From the NCBI GenBank assembly GCA_030832695.1, contig JAURIP010000027.1, positions 1-11,108 on the forward strand: a stretch of DNA of 11,108 bases, read 5' to 3'. Of this stretch, positions 1 to 7,389 are shown in pieces. Below the pieces are notes generated by a model that was not told the origin of the DNA, did no database searches, and saw only the letters and a list, made by a program, of their open reading frames with translations. A program made the position numbers and the translations under genes. The stretch comes from Sediminibacterium sp. (lineage in GTDB: Bacteria; Bacteroidota; Bacteroidia; Chitinophagales; Chitinophagaceae). Position 1 is the first letter of the stretch; each line of letters begins with the position of its first letter.

Positions 1-12
1 ATTAAACATTAT

Positions 13-510
13 ATGAAAGTAAATTTAAGGTCATTTAAGCAGAAAGTAAGACACAACGGTAAACAATTAAAATCTTTTTTAACTAAAACAAGTAAACACA
101 ATTCAAAAGCATGGGAAGCGAGTGCTGAAAAATTAAATAAAGAAGTTTGGCAGGAGGTTGATTGTTTAAGCTGTGCAAATTGTTGTAAAACAATGACACC
201 AACTTTTACGCCTACGGATATAAAAAGAATTTCAGCGCATTTAAATACAACACCAAGGGAATTTAAAGAAAAGTGGCTTCATTATGATAAGAAAGATAAT
301 GATTGGTTGAATAAATTAAATCCTTGTCAATTTTTGAATTTGAAAACGCATAAGTGTGATATATACGATGTGCGTCCTGCGGATTGCGCTGGATTTCCGC
401 ATCTAACTAAAAAGAAGTTGCCAGATTATGTGCATGTGCACAAACAAAATGTTGAATTATGTCCAGCTACTTATAAGATGGTAGAGAAAATGCTAGCATT
501 GTTGCAATAA
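13..510 (+). CDS. YkgJ-family cysteine-cluster protein (CxxCxxCC domain)
   Basis: This 165-residue soluble protein has no signal peptide or membrane segment. Its core is a C-x2-C-x2-C-C motif at Cys51, Cys54, Cys57 and Cys58. It is followed by Cys105, Cys115, Cys125 (in an RPADC context) and Cys150, eight cysteines in all. This pattern defines the YkgJ/UPF0153 family, which is thought to bind zinc or an iron-sulfur cluster; no reaction is established for most members. The N-terminal 45 residues are basic (many Lys/Arg) and precede the cluster domain. The ATG at 13 is a reasonable start, but only 12 bases precede it and no in-frame stop is visible, so a start further upstream cannot be excluded. 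The gene converges on yraN with only 3 bases between stop codons. Family assignment is firm; the molecular role is unknown. Confidence 0.85.
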   Translation: MKVNLRSFKQKVRHNGKQLKSFLTKTSKHNSKAWEASAEKLNKEVWQEVDCLSCANCCKTMTPTFTPTDIKRISAHLNTTPREFKEKWLHYDKKDNDWLNKLNPCQFLNLKTHKCDIYDVRPADCAGFPHLTKKKLPDYVHVHKQNVELCPATYKMVEKMLALLQ

Positions 511-513
511 ACA

Positions 514-867
514 TCAAAAATAAACATCTGTAATATAAAGTAAGTCCCACTCGTTTAATGGGGTTAACAATAATGCAGCGACATCAAACTGCAAATACTT
601 CCATTGGGGGTATTCATATTGGTAATGTGCAGCCGCATTTTTTAAAAACTGCATTTTTTTTGAAGTGATGGCTTGCTCGGGAAAACCAAATTGATTATCT
701 GTTCTGGTTTTAACTTCAACGATATGAAGTATACCATCTTTAATTGCGATAATATCAATTTCAAGATGTTTATAGCGCCAATTCCGGTGTAAAATTTCAA
801 ATCCGTTTTGTGTTAGGTATTCCGCGGTTATGTTTTCGCCCAAAAACCCAGTATCTTTGTTATTCAT
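514..867 (-). CDS. YraN/UPF0102 family nuclease-fold protein
   Basis: This 117-residue protein matches the YraN (UPF0102) family in length and motifs. An N-terminal G-x2-G-E segment is followed by an E-x-D-I-I-A block (Glu36, Asp38) and a V-E-V-K-T-R block (Glu51, Lys53). Together these give the PD-(D/E)xK signature of restriction-endonuclease-fold proteins. The family resembles Holliday-junction resolvases, but a physiological substrate is not firmly established. I chose the ATG at 867. The reading frame can extend to a TTG at 876, but that adds only three residues and the ATG gives the usual family N-terminus. It is transcribed divergently from manA across 41 bases and converges on the YkgJ-type gene. 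No rnhB or rsmI partner, often seen beside yraN in other phyla, is present. Confidence 0.88.
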   Translation of the reverse strand: MNNKDTGFLGENITAEYLTQNGFEILHRNWRYKHLEIDIIAIKDGILHIVEVKTRTDNQFGFPEQAITSKKMQFLKNAAAHYQYEYPQWKYLQFDVAALLLTPLNEWDLLYITDVYF

Positions 868-908
868 AATAATCAAGTATTAGGCGTAAACCTAACGGAA
901 TATAATAC

Positions 909-2099
909 ATGCAAAAAGCGTATAAATTACAAGGAAAGCATCGGCATTATGATTGGGGAGGTACCCAATTTATCCCAGCTTTGATGGGTATCAATAATAT
1001 ATCCAATGAACCCTATGCCGAATATTGGATGGGTGCACATCCTGCGGCGGTTTCAGAAATTACCACAGAAAATGGGATGGTTTTATTAGATCAAATGTTG
1101 GCGGATCATGGGGCTATTTTATTGGGTGAAAAAACGCAAGCTGATTTTGGGACATTACCTTATTTATATAAGGTGTTGGATGTGGCTAAAATGCTAAGTA
1201 TTCAAGCGCATCCAAATAAACAAAATGCTATCCTCGGCTATGAAAAAGAGGAGGCTGCTGGAATTGGTTTGAATGCATCTAGTAGAAACTATAAAGATAA
1301 AAACCATAAGCCAGAAGTAATGGTGGCCTTGAGTGATTTTTGGTTATTACACGGATTTTTAGCACCTGAATTATTAGCGGCAAGATTAAAAGATTTTTCT
1401 TATTTCAATCCATTGCAAGTTCATTTTAACGGGAATAATTTTGAAGTGCTGTATCGTTTTTTTATGCAGCTTTCGTCGGAGGATGCGGATTTCATTTTAA
1501 AGCCACTAATGTTGGATGCCGTGCGTTCTGTTAAGAGTGGATCAGTTGATAAATCGCATCCACATTGGTGGGCGAATAAATATTATAATGGTCAAATTCC
1601 AGATAAAAATATTGACAAAGGAATTTTCTCGATCTATATATTAAACATTGTACAAGTAGCAAAATACGAAAGTGTTTTTCAAGGAGCGGGATTACTACAT
1701 GCTTATTTGGAAGGTCAGAATATTGAGTTGATGGCGAATAGTGACAATGTATTAAGAGGAGGCTTAACGACAAAACACGTGGATGTGCATGAGCTCATAA
1801 AGCAAGTGAAATTTATTCCAACCTACCCAAATGTTTTAAAAGGGGAGGCTTTAAATGAATTTGAAACAAAGTATCCTTGCCCAGTTCCCGATTTTGGTTT
1901 AACAAAAATTAACCTTCCTAAGGGTAAATCTTACACAAACAATACAAGCGGACTTGAAATGGTATTATTGACTCAAGGCGAAATTCAGCTAGATAAGCTC
2001 CTATTAAAAGCAGGGGAAGTGGCTATGTTGCCTGCAGGGCAATCGGTTGTATTGACTGCGAATAGTGATTCCTTATTGTTTAGGTCATTTGTTCCTTAA
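909..2099 (+). CDS. manA: mannose-6-phosphate isomerase, class I
   Basis: This 396-residue zinc enzyme interconverts mannose 6-phosphate and fructose 6-phosphate in the cytoplasm. It connects mannose use with glycolysis and with GDP-sugar synthesis for surface glycans. The N-terminal signature YDWGG lies at about 14-18. The type I zinc ligands are all recognisable: Gln99 and His101 in the SIQAHPNK block, Glu136 in the NHKPE block, and His264 in the GLLHAYLEG block. Arg283, in the NVLRGGLTTKHVD segment, matches the conserved catalytic arginine. The last ~65 residues form the second cupin-like half. Nothing is truncated. The ATG at 909 places the conserved N-terminus directly at the start and no Shine-Dalgarno is visible, as is common in Bacteroidota. 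The next gene begins 121 bases downstream and probably has its own promoter. Confidence 0.95.
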   Translation: MQKAYKLQGKHRHYDWGGTQFIPALMGINNISNEPYAEYWMGAHPAAVSEITTENGMVLLDQMLADHGAILLGEKTQADFGTLPYLYKVLDVAKMLSIQAHPNKQNAILGYEKEEAAGIGLNASSRNYKDKNHKPEVMVALSDFWLLHGFLAPELLAARLKDFSYFNPLQVHFNGNNFEVLYRFFMQLSSEDADFILKPLMLDAVRSVKSGSVDKSHPHWWANKYYNGQIPDKNIDKGIFSIYILNIVQVAKYESVFQGAGLLHAYLEGQNIELMANSDNVLRGGLTTKHVDVHELIKQVKFIPTYPNVLKGEALNEFETKYPCPVPDFGLTKINLPKGKSYTNNTSGLEMVLLTQGEIQLDKLLLKAGEVAMLPAGQSVVLTANSDSLLFRSFVP

Positions 2100-2128
2100 G
2101 GTTATTCACATTTGAGGAAAATGTAAAT

Positions 2129-2159
2129 TCTGCAATGTTAATTTGAATCCTTATTTTTG
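2129..2159 (+). promoter_or_regulatory. candidate Bacteroidota sigma-A promoter for the DUF6580 gene
   Basis: A perfect TAnnTTTG -7 element (TATTTTTG, 2152-2159) has a TCTG (2129-2132) 19 bases upstream. TCTG matches three of the four bases of the TTTG -33 element. The spacing is normal for Bacteroidota housekeeping promoters. It would give a leader of about 55 bases before the ATG at 2221. I see no riboswitch or strong hairpin in the leader. The motif is degenerate in AT-rich DNA, so this remains a prediction. Confidence 0.35.
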
Positions 2160-2220
2160 AAAAACCTAATTCATTTAATTCATAATTGGAGAAGGATAAA
2201 CCCATAGAAAAAAAACAACG

Positions 2221-2775
2221 ATGAGATTAAATAAACAAATAATTATTGCCTTAGTGATCATGATTGCAACAAGTGCTTTATATCGTGTAATGCCAGGGCG
2301 TCCTTATGGTTTTGCGCCACAAATTGCAATTGCATTATTTGGAGGATCCTTGTTTTCTAAACATAAGCAATACGCATTTTTATTGCCCATTTTATCTATG
2401 TTTATTTCAGATTTGTTATACCAAGTATTATTCATTTACCATTTGTCACCAATGGAAGGTTTTTATAGCGGACAATTATTAAACTATCTTTTAATTGCAG
2501 GAACTGCGGTATTTGGATTTGGATTACAAAATAATAAAGTTTCAAAATTTGTGATTGGCTTTTTGGCTGCACCCACTGTTTATTTTTTAGTTTCCAACTT
2601 TTTAGTTTGGGCGCAAGGGGGTGGATATCATCATGCATTAAATATGACAGGACTCATGCAAACAATGATGGATGGTTTGCCATTTTATCCATATAGTGTT
2701 GCAAGTACTTTGGTATTCGGTGGCGTTTTATTTGGCAGTTTCCGTTTAATGGTGCCACAATATAAAACGGTATAA
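2221..2775 (+). CDS. DUF6580 family integral membrane protein
   Basis: This 184-residue protein is almost entirely hydrophobic, with about six predicted helices near residues 5-22, 30-45, 50-70, 83-102, 108-130 and 155-177. Features I associate with DUF6580 proteins of Bacteroidota are: an R-x2-P segment after helix 1, an AIALFGG motif at the start of helix 2, the P-x6-SD segment (Asp64) at the end of helix 3, SNF-x2-W at 125-130, and a GL-x10-PF segment near 144-155. Size and topology resemble the substrate-binding (S) subunits of ECF vitamin transporters, and some relatives carry that label, but no substrate can be assigned here. No ECF ATPase or T component is nearby. The gene stands alone between manA and convergent rnhA. 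Confidence 0.75.
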   Translation: MRLNKQIIIALVIMIATSALYRVMPGRPYGFAPQIAIALFGGSLFSKHKQYAFLLPILSMFISDLLYQVLFIYHLSPMEGFYSGQLLNYLLIAGTAVFGFGLQNNKVSKFVIGFLAAPTVYFLVSNFLVWAQGGGYHHALNMTGLMQTMMDGLPFYPYSVASTLVFGGVLFGSFRLMVPQYKTV

Positions 2776-2868
2776 TTGGGAATATCTTTCTAGTAAGCGT
2801 TGAAAATTTAATCTGAATGCTCTTTGTTAGGTAGATTGTAATTACCCTATGTAATAAATCAACTTCAA

Positions 2869-3333
2869 TTACGCTTGCGCTGCTTCAAATGCAGTATCAA
2901 TTTCCCATGGACCGCTATCGGCTGCTTGAGTAGCTAATTCATCACATCGATTGTTGAATGGATTGTTCGCATGCCCTTTCACCCAATGAAATTTAATGGA
3001 ATAAGGGCCAGCTATTTTGTGGTACTGTAACCACAGGTCTTTGTTTTTTTTACCTCCCTTGAAGTCAGTTTTTATCCAATTGTCCAACCATTTTTTCTCC
3101 ACCGACTCTACCACATATTTGCTGTCGGTATAAATGTGAATGGGTAATTCTCTTTTTTTGATGGAAAGGAGGGCCTTAATTACACCTAATAACTCCATAC
3201 GATTGTTCGTGGTTTTTCGGTAGGCGCCTGAAAGTTCTTTCATCTTTTCCCCCCAAATCAATAGGGCCCCATAACCACCAGGTCCTGGATTTCCCCTGGA
3301 GGAACCATCCGTATATATTACAATTTTGTCCAT
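2869..3333 (-). CDS. rnhA: ribonuclease HI
   Basis: This 154-residue enzyme cleaves the RNA strand of RNA-DNA hybrids, helping to remove R-loops and replication primers. The metal-binding catalytic set is complete: Asp9 (IYTDGSSRGNPGPGG), Glu47 (NNRMELLG), Asp70 (IYTDSKYV) and Asp131 (NRCDELA). His121 sits in the WVKGHANNP loop. The basic protrusion is present (KKWLDNWIKTDFKGGKKNKDLW). Length and motif spacing match Escherichia coli RNase HI, so this is the active type I enzyme and not a catalytically dead relative. It starts at an ATG directly before the first beta strand. It is transcribed away from malQ across a 169-base gap and converges on the DUF6580 gene, with no clear bidirectional terminator between them. 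Confidence 0.96.
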   Translation of the reverse strand: MDKIVIYTDGSSRGNPGPGGYGALLIWGEKMKELSGAYRKTTNNRMELLGVIKALLSIKKRELPIHIYTDSKYVVESVEKKWLDNWIKTDFKGGKKNKDLWLQYHKIAGPYSIKFHWVKGHANNPFNNRCDELATQAADSGPWEIDTAFEAAQA

Positions 3334-3416
3334 TTATTTGCCCTAAGCACTTGATAATAAGCAATATACCAATTATTGGCCTTGAATATATAAATTCTAT
3401 TAAGTTTTTACTTTAA

Positions 3417-3433
3417 TGTGTTCGTTTTACACA
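3417..3433. repeat. short inverted repeat upstream of malQ (possible operator)
   Basis: TGTGT (3417-3421) and ACACA (3429-3433) form a perfect 5-bp inverted repeat around a 7-base spacer. It lies 9 bases upstream of the candidate malQ -7 element, roughly where a -33 element would be expected, so it could be a regulator site. A T-rich run follows it, giving a terminator-like look, but no + strand gene ends upstream for it to terminate. Five-bp repeats are common by chance. Confidence 0.25.
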
Positions 3434-3442
3434 CTATTTTTT

Positions 3443-3450
3443 TATCTTTA
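3443..3450 (+). promoter_or_regulatory. candidate -7 element for malQ
   Basis: TATCTTTA matches the Bacteroidota -7 consensus TAnnTTTG at five of its six defined bases and lies 52 bases before the malQ ATG. A good TTTG is not present at the proper distance upstream (TTCG at 3421-3424 is the nearest). The call is weak and rests on position in the malQ-rnhA divergent gap. Confidence 0.25.
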
Positions 3451-3502
3451 TGCCGCTTGATACAAATTAAGACCAAACGATTGAATTGCAAAATAGATTG
3501 AT

Positions 3503-6265
3503 ATGCAGCCTGTTGAATATGACAAGTCGGATTTGAAGATAACTATAGACAATATTAATATTTTAAAGAAGGTTAGTTTTCATTTAAAATATCAAACGAC
3601 CTATGGACAGGTCATTTATGTTTATGGGGATCATCCACTATTAGGGAATAATCTGATTGAAAATGCAATACCGCTGAAATTTTTAAACGATACTTATTGG
3701 GGTTTACATTTGGATTTTAGTGATTATCATGAATATGATAAAATTACCTATCATTATTTTATTTTAAATCCCGATGGAACTAGGGTATATGATTGGGGTA
3801 ATGACAAGGTATTTAATCCCAATAGGGTAACAACAAGCAGTTTGGTATTAATGGATGCTTGGAATTACACAGGGTACATTGAGAATGTTTTTTATACTGA
3901 GCCATTTATTAATGTATTGCTACCCCCTACATTAAAGCAAAAGCCATCCAATGGCATTCAAAAAAACACCACACATATTTTTAGAGTTAAGGCGCCTTTG
4001 ATTACAACAAATCAAACTTTGTGCATTGTGGGTGCTTCAAAGGAATTAGGAAAATGGGATGTAAAAAATCCAATTTTGCTCACTAAAATTATGGAAGCAC
4101 CTTATTTTGAAGCGAGTATGGATTTAGAGAAGGCGGTATTCCCTTTTGAATATAAGTATGGCGTTTTTGATTTATCAAATAATGAATTTGTTTGTTTTGA
4201 AGATGGAACAAATAGGGTTTTGCCAAAATCAATTACAAAAGATCAGTTGGTAATAGTAAATGATGGTTTTGCGCAATTATTAAATACAAATTGGAAAGGA
4301 ACAGGCGTTGCAATTCCTGTTTTTTCATTACGATCAAAGCAAAGTGCTGGTATTGGAGAGTTTTCTGATTTAAAATATTTAGTGGATTGGTCAAAGAAAA
4401 TTGGATTAAAACTAATTCAACTTTTACCACTGAACGATACCACTGCTACTCATTCTTGGTTGGATTCTTATCCTTATGCAGCTATTTCTGCATTTGCTTT
4501 ACATCCCATGTATTTAAGGTTGCAAGAGGTTATTAAAAAAGACCAAACTAATTTAATTGCGCCTTTCCAAAATCAAATGGAGCAATTAAATGCATTGCCT
4601 GAAATTGATTATGATGGCGTGATGCAATTAAAATGGAAGTTGCTAAAAATTATATATACTGAAAATGGGAAAAAGGATTTAGCCACTGCTGGTTTCAAAA
4701 AGTTTTTTAAACAAAATGAATATTGGTTGGTTTCGTATAGTGTATTTTCCTATTTAAGAGATTTGCATGGTAGTGTGGATTTTAATTCTTGGCCAACTCA
4801 TTCAAAATTTGACCAAAAAGAAGTTGATCAATTAACAGGGGCAAGATCAAAAACATATCATGATATTGCTTTTTATTATTTTGTACAATACCATTTGCAT
4901 TTACAATTAAGCGAGAGTGCAAAATACGCCCATGAAAATGGCGTTGTTTTAAAAGGGGATATCCCTATTGGGGTATACCGCTATGGTGCAGATGCATGGC
5001 AACATCCTGATTTATTTCATATGGATATGCAAGCAGGAGCACCGCCAGATGATTTTGCTGTGAAGGGACAAAACTGGGGATTCCCAACTTATAATTGGGA
5101 GGTCATGGCATCCAATGATTATAGTTGGTGGAAATTACGCTTTGAGCAAATGAGTTTTTATTTTGATGCATTTAGGATTGATCATATACTTGGATTTTTT
5201 AGAATTTGGAGTATCCCGATGGATCAAGTGGAAGGTATCATGGGAAGATTTGTTCCAGCAATACCCATTGCACAGCAAGAGTTAGATAAAAAAGGAATTT
5301 CGGTTGACATGGATAGATACACAAAACCCTTCATCAATGAAGCTGTTTTGTTTACTTACTTTGGTTATGATAACGAATACGCAAAACAACATTTTGTAAA
5401 ATCAATGCAGGATGGAAAGTATCAACTTCTTCCAAATTTTCAAACGCAAAGATCAGTGGAAGCTTATTTTAAAATATTGCCCAATGATGAATGGCATTTG
5501 AAAATGCAACAAGGGTTGTACAATTTAATAAGCAATGTGATATTGTTCAAAGGGGATGATACACAAACTTATCATTTTAGATTTAATATGGAGGGAACTT
5601 TGTCCTTTCAAAATTTAGATGAAAAATCAAAGAATGCTTTACGAGATTTATATGTAAATTATTTTTTCATACGACAAGATAATGCATGGGAAAAGGAAGC
5701 TTTAAATAAATTACCGATGCTAAAAAAATCAACTAATATGTTGATTTTTGGCGAGGATTTAGGATTAGTACCCAATTGTGTCCCACATGTTTTGCGCCAA
5801 TTAGGTATGTTGAGTTTGGAAGTACAGCGTATGCCTAAGGCAAGCAATAAAACCTTTTTTCATCCTACTGATGCACCTTACTTAAGTGTGGTTACACCAA
5901 GTTCGCATGATACAAGCACCATTCGTGGATGGTGGGAGGAAGATAAAAACAAAACCCAACAATTTTTTAATCATGAAATTGGACAAAAGGGTCAGGCCCC
6001 TGAGTTTTGTGAACCTTGGATTAATAAAGCAATCTTATCGCAGCATTTACATTCTCCTGCAATGTGGGCCATATTTCAGTTACAGGACTTTTTAGGCGTG
6101 GATGCGACCATTCGCAGAAACAATCCAAAAGAAGAGCAGATCAATGTGCCAGCAAATCCTAAACATTATTGGCGCTACAGAATGCATATTACCCTTGAAA
6201 ACTTATTAGAACAAGATGAATTTAATAAGGAATGGAAAAAGACCATCCAATCAAGTGGACGCTAA
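3503..6265 (+). CDS. malQ: 4-alpha-glucanotransferase, DPE2-like (CBM20-CBM20-GH77)
   Basis: This 920-residue GH77 disproportionating enzyme transfers alpha-1,4-glucosyl units between maltose or maltodextrins and longer glucans. Two starch-binding CBM20 domains lie at the N-terminus, at about 24-105 (YVYGDHPLLG) and 157-250 (CIVGASKELGKWD, Trp185). The GH77 barrel runs from about 268 (GVAIPVFSLRS) to 910. Catalytic residues by motif are Asp560 (nucleophile, FRIDH), Glu751 (acid/base, FGEDLG) and Asp803 (SSHDT). The nucleophile-to-acid/base interval is 191 residues, against 47 in Thermus amylomaltase (Asp293 to Glu340), so the barrel carries an insertion of about 140 residues. Two CBM20s plus this insertion match plant cytosolic DPE2 and differ from classical MalQ. 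There is no signal peptide, so it is cytoplasmic. No other maltose or glycogen gene is adjacent. The family call is firm; preference for maltose and branched glucan acceptors is inferred from DPE2. Confidence 0.93.
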   Translation: MQPVEYDKSDLKITIDNINILKKVSFHLKYQTTYGQVIYVYGDHPLLGNNLIENAIPLKFLNDTYWGLHLDFSDYHEYDKITYHYFILNPDGTRVYDWGNDKVFNPNRVTTSSLVLMDAWNYTGYIENVFYTEPFINVLLPPTLKQKPSNGIQKNTTHIFRVKAPLITTNQTLCIVGASKELGKWDVKNPILLTKIMEAPYFEASMDLEKAVFPFEYKYGVFDLSNNEFVCFEDGTNRVLPKSITKDQLVIVNDGFAQLLNTNWKGTGVAIPVFSLRSKQSAGIGEFSDLKYLVDWSKKIGLKLIQLLPLNDTTATHSWLDSYPYAAISAFALHPMYLRLQEVIKKDQTNLIAPFQNQMEQLNALPEIDYDGVMQLKWKLLKIIYTENGKKDLATAGFKKFFKQNEYWLVSYSVFSYLRDLHGSVDFNSWPTHSKFDQKEVDQLTGARSKTYHDIAFYYFVQYHLHLQLSESAKYAHENGVVLKGDIPIGVYRYGADAWQHPDLFHMDMQAGAPPDDFAVKGQNWGFPTYNWEVMASNDYSWWKLRFEQMSFYFDAFRIDHILGFFRIWSIPMDQVEGIMGRFVPAIPIAQQELDKKGISVDMDRYTKPFINEAVLFTYFGYDNEYAKQHFVKSMQDGKYQLLPNFQTQRSVEAYFKILPNDEWHLKMQQGLYNLISNVILFKGDDTQTYHFRFNMEGTLSFQNLDEKSKNALRDLYVNYFFIRQDNAWEKEALNKLPMLKKSTNMLIFGEDLGLVPNCVPHVLRQLGMLSLEVQRMPKASNKTFFHPTDAPYLSVVTPSSHDTSTIRGWWEEDKNKTQQFFNHEIGQKGQAPEFCEPWINKAILSQHLHSPAMWAIFQLQDFLGVDATIRRNNPKEEQINVPANPKHYWRYRMHITLENLLEQDEFNKEWKKTIQSSGR

Positions 6266-6272
6266 TGTTTTG

Positions 6273-6280
6273 TATCTTAG
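6273..6280 (+). promoter_or_regulatory. candidate -7 element for the dipeptide epimerase gene
   Basis: TATCTTAG fits five of the six defined bases of TAnnTTTG and lies in the 30-base gap after malQ, 15 bases before the GTG start. It would give a very short leader. No TTTG -33 element is seen at the right distance. The gene may equally be read through from malQ. Confidence 0.2.
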
Positions 6281-6295
6281 CAAAAATTAATAGTA

Positions 6296-7345
6296 GTGCA
6301 ATTAGAATTTTGGGAACAGCAATTACCTTTTGAGTATCCTTTCACCATTTCAAATGGGCGAACTAAAACGCATCAGCATAGTTTAATGATTAAATTGTCT
6401 TTAGGCAATTGGGTAGGTTATGGTGAAGCGCCAGCTATTGTTTATTATGATGTAACGGTGCAAGGGATGATGGAGCAATTAGAAAAACAACGAAAACTCA
6501 TTGAAAAATTTGCATTAATTGACCCTGAAAGGTTTTGGCATTTTTTGCATCATTTGTTTCCCAAGGATCCATTTTTAGTTTGCGCTTTAGATATGGCAGG
6601 CTGGGATTTATTTGGACAGATGAAAAAGCAACCACTTCATGAAATGTGGCAAACCACTTGGGATAATAATACACCAATACCTATCTGTGATTATACTTTA
6701 GGGATTGATCCAATAGAGAAAATGGTGGAAAAGATGAACGCACATCCATGGCCTATTTACAAAGTGAAAGTAGGAACCGATTACGATATTGAAATGCTAA
6801 CCGCTTTACGCAAACATACCACGGCACCTTTTCGCGTAGATGCCAATGCGGGTTGGACAACGGAGGAAGCTTTAATTAAAATACCTGCATTCGAAAAATT
6901 AGGCGTTGAACTAATAGAACAACCTTTGTCCAAAGATAATTGGGAAGGTATGGCGGAATTGAAAAAGCAATCTGTATTACCGTTGTTTGCGGACGAAAGC
7001 TGTGTATTTGAAAAAGATGTTGCTACTTGTGCAAATTATTTTCATGGCATCAATATTAAGTTAACCAAATGTAGTGGACTCACACCTGCATTAAGAATGA
7101 TTAAGGAAGCAAAAAACTTAGGATTGAAAGTGATGATGGGAAGCATGAATGAGAGTGTGATTGGTTCAGCAGCGATCGCACAGTTTTTGCCACAATTGGA
7201 TTATGTAGATATGGATGGACCATTATTAATGACGGAGCTGAATGGGGTAGGCCTTGACTTTAGTTTTGCGCAAAACAATGGCAAAATAGCACCCTTAATA
7301 AAACCAGGATTAGGCGTGCAATACCGCGCTCCATTTGTTAAGTAA
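6296..7345 (+). CDS. dipeptide epimerase (L-Ala-D/L-Glu epimerase type, enolase superfamily)
   Basis: This 349-residue cytoplasmic enzyme belongs to the muconate-lactonizing branch of the enolase superfamily. It inverts the alpha carbon of an amino acid in a dipeptide, classically L-Ala-D-Glu from murein peptides. The catalytic K-x-K pair is Lys156/Lys158 (YKVKVG). Metal ligands are Asp182 (VDANAGW), Glu208 (IEQPL) and Asp233 (FADES). The second-face lysine lies in NIKLTKCSG (Lys255 or Lys258). The D-x-D motif at Asp305-Met-Asp307, which in dipeptide epimerases holds the substrate amino group, supports this subgroup over cycloisomerases. The start is fixed as GTG at 6296: a TAG stop lies directly before it, and the next Met (residue 31) would remove the first conserved strands. 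It sits 30 bases after malQ and 44 before trmH. Exact dipeptide specificity cannot be read from sequence alone. Confidence 0.9.
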   Translation: MQLEFWEQQLPFEYPFTISNGRTKTHQHSLMIKLSLGNWVGYGEAPAIVYYDVTVQGMMEQLEKQRKLIEKFALIDPERFWHFLHHLFPKDPFLVCALDMAGWDLFGQMKKQPLHEMWQTTWDNNTPIPICDYTLGIDPIEKMVEKMNAHPWPIYKVKVGTDYDIEMLTALRKHTTAPFRVDANAGWTTEEALIKIPAFEKLGVELIEQPLSKDNWEGMAELKKQSVLPLFADESCVFEKDVATCANYFHGINIKLTKCSGLTPALRMIKEAKNLGLKVMMGSMNESVIGSAAIAQFLPQLDYVDMDGPLLMTELNGVGLDFSFAQNNGKIAPLIKPGLGVQYRAPFVK

Positions 7346-7389
7346 GATTTTTAATGAATAAAATAACCGAATTCAATTATTAGCCGAAT

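Noticed and set aside
868..876. Extension of the yraN reading frame to a TTG start at 876
   Set aside because: It adds only three residues outside the conserved family start, while an ATG at 867 gives the normal N-terminus.
880..895. TTAGG-N6-CCTAA inverted repeat in the yraN/manA divergent gap
   Set aside because: A 5-bp repeat is expected by chance several times in DNA of this size; no recognisable promoter elements support an operator.
1531..1773. 80-residue - strand open frame inside manA
   Set aside because: It lies wholly within the well-supported manA gene, has no recognisable domain and is an antisense shadow. The same applies to the other short frames inside rnhA, malQ, trmH and argS.
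2795..2876. AAGCGTTGAA pairing with interrupted TTCAA-tt-ACGCTT as a terminator between the DUF6580 gene and rnhA
   Set aside because: The arms are about 60 bases apart, the pairing is interrupted and one arm lies inside rnhA, so it does not look like an intrinsic terminator.
3369..3379. CCAAT-T-ATTGG palindrome upstream of rnhA
   Set aside because: AT-rich 5-bp arms are common by chance and nothing else marks it as a binding site; rnhA is normally constitutive.
3417..3445. TGTGT/ACACA hairpin followed by T-run as an intrinsic terminator
   Set aside because: No + strand transcript ends there: the gene to the left (rnhA) is on the - strand and reads away.
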